Assembly: GCA_902803745.1 (NCBI GenBank)
Contig: CADCRB010000155.1
Location: 1 to 8,440 of the forward strand
DNA from: an uncultured Lachnospiraceae bacterium
GTDB lineage: Bacteria > Bacillota > Clostridia > Lachnospirales > Lachnospiraceae
Length of the DNA stretch: 8,440 bases
Direction: 5' to 3'
Both the position numbers and the translations under genes were made by a program. Under the pieces are notes generated by a model that was given only the letters and a program-made list of their open reading frames with translations, did not search any database and was not told where the DNA came from. Each line of letters begins with the position of its first letter. Position 1 is the first letter of the stretch. Shown piece by piece: positions 1 to 5,518 of the stretch.

Positions 1-2715
1 ATCCTTTTCATCATGCTCGATATTCCGGATGAAGGTTCTGTCCATTTTCAGCACATGTATGGGCATTGACGAAAGCATGCTGAGTGACGAGTATCCTGTG
101 CCGAAATCATCCATCTCCACTGTATAGCCTTTGTCGTGGAGTTCATTTGCCACCTTTATCACCTGGTCCGCATTTTCGGTATAGGCTGACTCAGTAACCT
201 CAAGCTTTAAGTACTCCGGCGCAAGCCCGTTGCGCTCAAGGATATCACCGAGCGTCTTTTCAAGTCCTGGATCAAAAACATCCACTCTGGAAAGATTGAT
301 GGAAACAGGAATGATCACACCATACATATCGCGCCAGCGCGCGACCTGCCTTGCAGCCTGCTCCCATACAAATTTATCCACCTCTCCGATCTTTCCGTTT
401 CGCTCAAAGAGGGGAATGAAGCTGTCGGGAGGGATCATGCCAAGCTCAGAGTGATTCCACCTTATGAGTGCTTCGGCGCTGACGAGAGTGGGGGGATCTG
501 TCTGAATATTGTATTTCGGCTGGAAATAGACTTCAAACTGATAGTTGTCCAGGGCATTACGCAGGTCGTTTAAGAGCCGCTGATCCAGCATTTCCTGAGC
601 CCTCATTTTTTCATCATAGATTATAAGATGCTCTTTATAATGTCCTCTGGCCATGCTGCAGGCAGCCCTTGCCCTGTCAAACTGCTGTATGGGCTCCAGA
701 TCAGACTGCCATGGCATGACGCCCATCCTGAGTCTTAGGCTGGTATTGGGAGTCAGCCCGTCAAGCCTGTGCTGCAGACGGTCAAATATAGCCTGATAAT
801 CCTTGGTATGCCTGCAATATATATCAAAGCGGTCCGCTCCGAATCTGCCTGCTATCCCTTCGTTTTCCCTGGCGACCGACAGGACCTCATCACCCAGCGC
901 CTTAAGGACGGCATCTCCGAATTCCCTTCCGTTTAATGCATTGATGGAATGAAACTGCTCTATATTCACTACTATGGCATCATATGAGGTCACAGGCCTT
1001 GTCCGGTACATACGATCCGCATAATGAAAGAAGTAATCACGGTTATAAAGACCTGTGAGATCATCTGTCTCAGTCGCTCTGATAAGCTTTTGCGCTCGTT
1101 TTTCCATGCCTATGCTCCTGAACATCAGAAACAGGATGACAAGAACGACAACAGAGATCAAAGCCATGATAACTATGATATTATCCCTGATCACATCCAC
1201 GAGACTGAGCTTTGCATCCTCAGTCATATAATATGCCAGAGCCGAGTCAACAGTGGAATCAGGTACCACCCCGGAAGCTTTTGTCAGAATGGAGTAAAGC
1301 TCTGTCTCTCCTTCAGAGACAGCAAAGCAGTAATCCAGGTCTGTGCCCGTCACGTAGGTCGTAAGATGATATTTATCGCAAAGTCTTGAGATGTTGTTGT
1401 ACCGGTAGCTGCTTATCAGCACGCAGTCAGCCACACCATCTGATACAGCCTTCAGACAGTCCGCAGTATTCTTGAAATATATCTTATGCCATTTGGGAAA
1501 ATTCTCCTGAAGAAAGGCGTCATAGTTTGTATTACCTTCATTTACCGCGACTACCACATAGTCTCTGTGGGCAAAGAAGGAAAGATCAGCCTGACGCACC
1601 ACAGCATAGATTTCAGTCCTCATGATCGGGGGTGTCATGACCACCTGCAGCTCCTCACCGTCATAGGAGGTAAGATTTGCAGGGAACACGCAGTCCACCT
1701 CGTCTCTTTTTAGAGCTTCAAGGGCAGAGGCCATGGTGGGATATGCTGTTTCGGTAAAGTCGATATGAGTATCTATGAGACAGTCTGAAGCATCTTCAAG
1801 ATAATCCTTCAATGCTCCCGTAAGCTCTCCGGTATTCTGATCCTTGGCGCAGAAAGCCAGGTAATTGTCCTGATAACCTACACGGATCGGGCCGTGGGAA
1901 TCAAGCCATTCGCTTTCTTCAGCTGTAAGGAAGGCATTTGAACCGTAGCGCTGGACATGCTTTTCAAACATTGTCTGGTTGTAATACGGATCCTCGTCCT
2001 GTATCCGGCTCATTGCATCATTAAGCTCTTCTAGAAGCTCGGGATGGTCCTTATTCACTGTGAAATAAAAATCCGAGAATCCTATCTTGGTCACCGGCAA
2101 CAGACGTCTGGGATCCAGATAGGCGTTGAGGGTTATATAGGCATCAAGCTCTCCGGCTCCGAGCATTCTCAGCGCCTCAGCCTCGGTAGTGGAAAGCTCC
2201 TTAAGATTGGCATTTACCTGATGCTCTTCAGCCCATTCCCTGAAGAGACCTTCCTGGACGCTGCCCCGGTTTACACCGATAGTTTTACCGTTCAGGGAGG
2301 ATAAGTCGGAAGATTTTATCTCAGTATTTCCGGGAGAAATGAAAATATAATATTCCTCGGTCCCCATGGGCAGATCAGCAAAAAGCATCTTTTCAGCGCG
2401 CTCATCAGTGTAGGAAACATCGCTCATGAGGTCGATATCCCCGTCGAGGAGCATCTGCATAAGCTCGGTCCAGCTTCCGCTCACATATTCATAGTCCCAG
2501 CCTGTGTATGCCGCGACCTTCATCTGATATTCGTAGGCATAGCCGGAACGCCGGCCGGATTCATCAAGGGTATTGAAAGGAGATTCGTACCATCCGACCC
2601 GCACGGTCCTGCCCTTCTCCTGGGCATGAAATGCTGCCGGCGGTAATAATACTGCCGTCAGAAGAAAGCATAATATCAGCGCAGCCAGACGCTTTACCTT
2701 ACCGGGGGTTATCAT
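1..2715 (-). CDS. Membrane sensor: tandem solute-binding (SBP_bac_3-like) domains, degenerate GGDEF, intact EAL; 3' end outside window
   Basis: The reading frame is open for 905 codons from the ATG at 2715 to base 1, so the C-terminal part of the EAL domain is missing. Residues 1-31 form a Sec signal peptide (KR, then a Leu/Ala-rich core, AFHA before Gln). Two type-3 solute-binding-like domains follow, about 37-255 (starts RVGWYESPF) and 274-500 (starts HGPIRVGYQD). One transmembrane helix lies at about 512-532, and the GGDEF domain starts at DDLTGLYNRD (about 549). Its signature is GADRF (626-630) instead of GGDEF, and the upstream metal-binding Asp is replaced (VNIEQF), so cyclase activity is unlikely. 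The EAL domain keeps EAL (748-750), the INLSR Asn, VTES, DDFGTGYSSL (from 869) and LKMD. I infer a ligand-regulated cyclic di-GMP phosphodiesterase with the sensor outside the membrane. The ATG has only a weak ribosome site (AGAAG) and no clear promoter of its own. Confidence 0.9.
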   Translation of the reverse strand, partial: MITPGKVKRLAALILCFLLTAVLLPPAAFHAQEKGRTVRVGWYESPFNTLDESGRRSGYAYEYQMKVAAYTGWDYEYVSGSWTELMQMLLDGDIDLMSDVSYTDERAEKMLFADLPMGTEEYYIFISPGNTEIKSSDLSSLNGKTIGVNRGSVQEGLFREWAEEHQVNANLKELSTTEAEALRMLGAGELDAYITLNAYLDPRRLLPVTKIGFSDFYFTVNKDHPELLEELNDAMSRIQDEDPYYNQTMFEKHVQRYGSNAFLTAEESEWLDSHGPIRVGYQDNYLAFCAKDQNTGELTGALKDYLEDASDCLIDTHIDFTETAYPTMASALEALKRDEVDCVFPANLTSYDGEELQVVMTPPIMRTEIYAVVRQADLSFFAHRDYVVVAVNEGNTNYDAFLQENFPKWHKIYFKNTADCLKAVSDGVADCVLISSYRYNNISRLCDKYHLTTYVTGTDLDYCFAVSEGETELYSILTKASGVVPDSTVDSALAYYMTEDAKLSLVDVIRDNIIVIMALISVVVLVILFLMFRSIGMEKRAQKLIRATETDDLTGLYNRDYFFHYADRMYRTRPVTSYDAIVVNIEQFHSINALNGREFGDAVLKALGDEVLSVARENEGIAGRFGADRFDIYCRHTKDYQAIFDRLQHRLDGLTPNTSLRLRMGVMPWQSDLEPIQQFDRARAACSMARGHYKEHLIIYDEKMRAQEMLDQRLLNDLRNALDNYQFEVYFQPKYNIQTDPPTLVSAEALIRWNHSELGMIPPDSFIPLFERNGKIGEVDKFVWEQAARQVARWRDMYGVIIPVSINLSRVDVFDPGLEKTLGDILERNGLAPEYLKLEVTESAYTENADQVIKVANELHDKGYTVEMDDFGTGYSSLSMLSSMPIHVLKMDRTFIRNIEHDEKD

Positions 2716-2734
2716 ATTATTTTACTTCTATCAT

Positions 2735-2775
2735 ATAATAAAAGCACTTTGCGAGTGTTTTGTACTCGCTTAGTG
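2735..2775 (-). terminator. Probable intrinsic terminator after the polymerase gene
   Basis: Read on the minus strand, a hairpin has outer stem CACT/AGTG, a symmetric AA/AA internal loop, inner stem GCGAGT/ACTCGC and a 7-base loop (ACAAAAC). It is followed at once by CTTTTATTATAT. It starts 6 bases after the polymerase stop codon. The U tract is interrupted and the internal loop is unpaired, so termination may be leaky, and read-through would feed the sensor gene that begins at 2715. Confidence 0.65.
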
Positions 2776-2780
2776 TTTGA

Positions 2781-4277
2781 TCAGGCTTTGTGCCCTCCCA
2801 CCTGGGCGTTCCGCTCTCTGGCAGTGGCGCCTTTTAGAAAATTAGTCCCTTTAAGTATCGCGTTGTTACCGAATCTGTCTTTTATCTCGATCTGCGCCTG
2901 CTGCAAAGCGGCCTCTTTTTTAAGCCTCCGGCGTTCCTCTTTTTTTTCTTTTTCCCGGGCTTCGTAGTCAGTAAAAAGATCGAGCTGCTCATATTCAGGC
3001 TCCGCATCCGCTTCCGCGCAGGGCATGACATTGCAGGCGCATACCGTTATCCGTCTCGAAAAGAGCTCCTTATCCACTATGCGTCTGTACAGATCCAGAA
3101 AGGCATTTATTATCTCACTGGATACGGAAGTTTTAACGTCGAGATTTGTCGTGCCATGGGCGTGCTTCGGTGCAGGTCTTCCGTACCAGTCATAGTGCAT
3201 CTCACCATTAAATCTTCTGATCTCCTCATCACTCCTGAAGCATTCAAAATTAACCGTGAGAGTCAGCTGGTCTGTAACAAGGCCTTTTTTTACAAGATCG
3301 AGCGCAAGACGGTCAGCCATTTCCCTGACGATGATCTCCGTTTCAGAATAGGAATAGGGTCTCTGCAGGACCTGTCCCGAGCTCAGGCTGCTGGACTTTG
3401 GCTCATAATGCTTTATATCCCATATCGTGCATGGCTCCCAACCCCAGGCATGGTCTATCAGCAGCTCGGCCTTCACGCCGAAGGCATTGTACAGACTGTC
3501 CTCAAACATTTCAGAGTATGCGGCGATGTCACCCATGGTAAAAAGATGCAGTCCGGCCAGTCTCTTTGCGATCCCCGAACCCACTCCCCAGAAGTCGGTT
3601 ATCGGGGTATGCGCCCAAAGCTGCTCTCTGTAGCTCTTTTCGTCAAGCTCCGCTATCCTTACCCCGTCTTTATCGGGTGGTATCTTCTTTGCCATTATAT
3701 CCATGGCGATCTTGCATAAGTACAGATTCGTCCCTATCCCCGCTGTGGCAGTGATGCCGGTGGACACAAGGACATCGCTTATTATCGTCCTTGTGAGCTC
3801 ATGGGGCGTCATATCATATATCCCAAGATAGGGAGTGGCGTCAATAAACACCTCGTCACAGGAATAAACATGAATATCATCCGGGGAAAAATATTTCAGG
3901 TAGATATCATATATTTTGGTACTGTATTTCATATACAGCTTCATTCTGGGGGGAGCGGTGATATAGTCTACCTCAAGGGACGGGTTGGCATTCTGACTTA
4001 CAAGGCTTACGGAGCTTCCGGTCAGTCTGCGCCCGGGGGCGGTCCGCCTGCGGTCGTTATTTATCTCCTTTACTTTCTGAACAACTTCAAAAAGCCTGGG
4101 TCTTCCCGGAATACCGTAAGACTTCAGGGCAGGAGATACCGCAAGGCATATTGTCTTTTCTGTTCTCGTGGGATCTGCAACGACAAGACAGGTATCAAGA
4201 GGATCGATACCCCGTTCCGAGCATTCGACAGAAGCATAAAAGCTCTTCAGATCTATCGCTATGTATGCCTTATCCAT
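2781..4277 (-). CDS. SOS-regulated Y-family translesion DNA polymerase (UmuC/DinB/UvrX type)
   Basis: A 498-residue error-prone DNA polymerase that copies past lesions at stalled forks. The palm domain opens with AIDLKSFYASVE: D9 is a metal ligand and Y14, at the usual Asp+5 position, is the likely steric gate. The second acidic pair is D141-E142 in YSCDEVFID. GIGTNLYLCKIAMDIMAKK (about 180-198) and the helix-hairpin-helix motif FWGVGSGIAKRL (229-240) are typical of the family. The little-finger domain covers about 295-415. QLDLF (431-435) is a textbook beta-clamp binding motif. A charged helix rich in Lys, Glu and Arg follows, and the tail GATARERNAQVGGHKA closes the protein. That tail and the length are typical of the longer Firmicutes UvrX/UmuC-like branch rather than DinB of about 350-420 residues. 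All catalytic residues are present. The start ATG has an AGGGAGG ribosome site. I see no YolD-like partner gene, which often accompanies this branch. The gene has its own LexA-controlled promoter. Confidence 0.93.
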   Translation of the reverse strand: MDKAYIAIDLKSFYASVECSERGIDPLDTCLVVADPTRTEKTICLAVSPALKSYGIPGRPRLFEVVQKVKEINNDRRRTAPGRRLTGSSVSLVSQNANPSLEVDYITAPPRMKLYMKYSTKIYDIYLKYFSPDDIHVYSCDEVFIDATPYLGIYDMTPHELTRTIISDVLVSTGITATAGIGTNLYLCKIAMDIMAKKIPPDKDGVRIAELDEKSYREQLWAHTPITDFWGVGSGIAKRLAGLHLFTMGDIAAYSEMFEDSLYNAFGVKAELLIDHAWGWEPCTIWDIKHYEPKSSSLSSGQVLQRPYSYSETEIIVREMADRLALDLVKKGLVTDQLTLTVNFECFRSDEEIRRFNGEMHYDWYGRPAPKHAHGTTNLDVKTSVSSEIINAFLDLYRRIVDKELFSRRITVCACNVMPCAEADAEPEYEQLDLFTDYEAREKEKKEERRRLKKEAALQQAQIEIKDRFGNNAILKGTNFLKGATARERNAQVGGHKA

Positions 4278-4280
4278 TCC

Positions 4281-4288
4281 GCCTCCCT
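4281..4288 (-). promoter_or_regulatory. Strong ribosome binding site of the polymerase gene
   Basis: AGGGAGGC on the minus strand lies about 3-5 bases upstream of the ATG at 4277. It fixes that start and argues for efficient translation once the SOS promoter is derepressed. Confidence 0.75.
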
Positions 4289-4326
4289 GACTGTCATCAC
4301 ACTTTATCTGATCATTCCTGTATCAG

Positions 4327-4355
4327 ATTATCGAACATGCGTTCCTGAAAGTCAA
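4327..4355 (-). promoter_or_regulatory. Sigma-A promoter of the polymerase gene
   Basis: On the minus strand TTGACT (-35, bases 4350-4355) is separated by exactly 17 bases from GATAAT (-10, bases 4327-4332). Both hexamers match consensus at five of six positions. The start of transcription would fall near 4320, giving a leader of about 40 bases. The spacer contains the LexA box, so repressor binding would block RNA polymerase directly. Confidence 0.85.
4332..4345. promoter_or_regulatory. LexA (DinR) SOS box
   Basis: The plus-strand 14-mer CGAACATGCGTTCC fits the Gram-positive LexA consensus CGAACRNRYGTTCG at every defined position except the last base. It lies between the -35 and -10 hexamers, touching the -10, of the only promoter in front of a translesion polymerase gene. 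Known biology of the LexA regulon and the position together make this a confident call, although lexA itself is not in the window. Confidence 0.88.
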
Positions 4356-4379
4356 GCTATGGAATAAGCGCAAGGATCC

Positions 4380-5507
4380 TTATACTTGTACGTTTGCCTC
4401 TTCCATGGCGTCTTCGATCGGAGCGCCTTCGCTGGCGATATCATGGAATTCACCCCTGGAATTTCTGAAGGCTTCAATAAGCTTTGGATTGAAGGCTCCG
4501 CAGTCTCCGTTAAGGATCATCTGGAAGGCAGCGTCGAAGCTGTAGGCTTTCTTATACAGGCTCTCGCTGATAAGAGCCTCGAAACAGTCCGTGACTGATA
4601 CGATCTGGGCGGCTATGGGGATCTTGTCGCCTTTGATATTTTCAGGATAGCCTCTGCCGTCAAATTTTTCATGATGGGACCTTGCGATCTGCTTGCAGTA
4701 ATCCATAAGCTCCTTATCCCAGTTGTCGGCTATCTGGGCTATGATGTCATATCCCCTGATGGTATGGCTTTTCATATAATCAAATTCTTCGGAGGTATAT
4801 TTACCGGGTTTGAAGAGGATATTGTCCGGAATCATTATCTTGCCGATATCATGCAGCGCGCTCGCCGCAGTGATCTGATCTATCTTCTCTTCGGTAAGCT
4901 CATATTCCGGAAATTCCTTCATCATATGAGTGGCAAGGATCTTTGTGAAGGCTTTGACCCTCTTAATATGTTCATGGTTTTCCGTATTACGATACTCGAC
5001 TATGGTACCGAGGGAATCCATAAGGCTTATATTATCACTCTTCTGCTGCCTGGCCTTCTGCTCCAGGATCTTGTTCTGATTCTGCAGGACCTTTGCGAAT
5101 TTTCTCAGCTTGTCATTGCTCTCCCTGCGGGACTGATAAAAGGAGTCCAGCTTTTTTACTTTCTCGAGTACCAGATCATCCTCATAGGGTTTTTTTACAA
5201 AATCACATATGCCGTATTCGAAGCATTTCTTCAGGACATCAGGATTACCCTCGCCCGCGCTTACAAGCACAGGGAAATCCTCCATAAGCCCGGCCCCGCT
5301 CATCTTTGCGAGAACCTCCTGGCCGCCCATCTTGGGCATCACAAGGTCAAGGAGCATAGCCGCTATGCTCTCCCTGTTTTTGGAAATGACCTCCAGAGCC
5401 TCTATGCCGTTTACGGCTTCCTTGATCTTATAATCATTTTTCAGGATCTCTATTAGACTCTCCCTGTTGGAACTCTGATCATCTACTATCAGAACCGTAT
5501 CTCTCAT
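4380..5507 (-). CDS. Response regulator with HD-GYP output domain (predicted cyclic di-GMP phosphodiesterase)
   Basis: 375 residues, cytoplasmic. Residues 1-120 are a CheY-like receiver: acidic pair D9-D10, phospho-acceptor D54 (in LLDLVMPKMGG), S83 in the Thr/Ser switch position and K106-P107. A charged, Gln/Lys-rich linker of about 121-160, probably a coiled coil and dimerising, leads to the HD-GYP domain (about 165-350). It has H180 (ENHEHIKRV), H219-D220 (ALHDIGK), H278-H279-E280, D283, G286-Y287-P288 and D307, so the metal site and the GYP motif are complete. The family hydrolyses cyclic di-GMP; some members differ in substrate or are inactive. The last 20 residues are acidic. No cognate histidine kinase is in the window, so it is an orphan here. 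It starts 11 bases after the fapA stop and has no promoter of its own, so the two are almost certainly co-transcribed. Confidence 0.93.
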   Translation of the reverse strand: MRDTVLIVDDQSSNRESLIEILKNDYKIKEAVNGIEALEVISKNRESIAAMLLDLVMPKMGGQEVLAKMSGAGLMEDFPVLVSAGEGNPDVLKKCFEYGICDFVKKPYEDDLVLEKVKKLDSFYQSRRESNDKLRKFAKVLQNQNKILEQKARQQKSDNISLMDSLGTIVEYRNTENHEHIKRVKAFTKILATHMMKEFPEYELTEEKIDQITAASALHDIGKIMIPDNILFKPGKYTSEEFDYMKSHTIRGYDIIAQIADNWDKELMDYCKQIARSHHEKFDGRGYPENIKGDKIPIAAQIVSVTDCFEALISESLYKKAYSFDAAFQMILNGDCGAFNPKLIEAFRNSRGEFHDIASEGAPIEDAMEEANVQV

Positions 5508-5512
5508 ATCTT

Positions 5513-5518
5513 CCCCTT
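5513..5518 (-). promoter_or_regulatory. Ribosome binding site of the HD-GYP regulator gene, next to the fapA stop
   Basis: AAGGGG lies 5 bases before the ATG at 5507 and directly after the fapA stop codon TAG (5519-5521). Ribosomes finishing fapA would cover this site, which suggests translational coupling and a fixed ratio of the two proteins. Confidence 0.75.

Noticed and set aside
826..840. GGDEF domain as an active diguanylate cyclase
   Set aside because: The signature is GADRF, the upstream metal-ligand Asp is Asn or Glu, and the inhibitory-site RxxD reads RENE.
2935..2965. Pyrimidine-rich tract with a run of T
   Set aside because: It is the coding strand complement of the Lys/Glu/Arg-rich helix at the end of the polymerase, not a regulatory or terminator sequence.
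3156..4367. Several open frames of 60-190 codons on the plus strand across the polymerase gene
   Set aside because: They are antisense to a well-conserved polymerase and their translations have no recognisable domain; codon structure of the other strand explains them.
4356..4390. AAGGATCCTT palindrome and ATAAG/CTTAT inverted repeat after the HD-GYP stop as a terminator
   Set aside because: The stems are short, compete with each other and are not followed by a U tract, so I see no convincing terminator between this gene and the polymerase promoter.
4671..5456. 261-codon open frame on the plus strand
   Set aside because: It lies entirely antisense to the HD-GYP regulator, has no family motifs or ribosome site, and its opposite strand encodes a complete protein with all catalytic residues.
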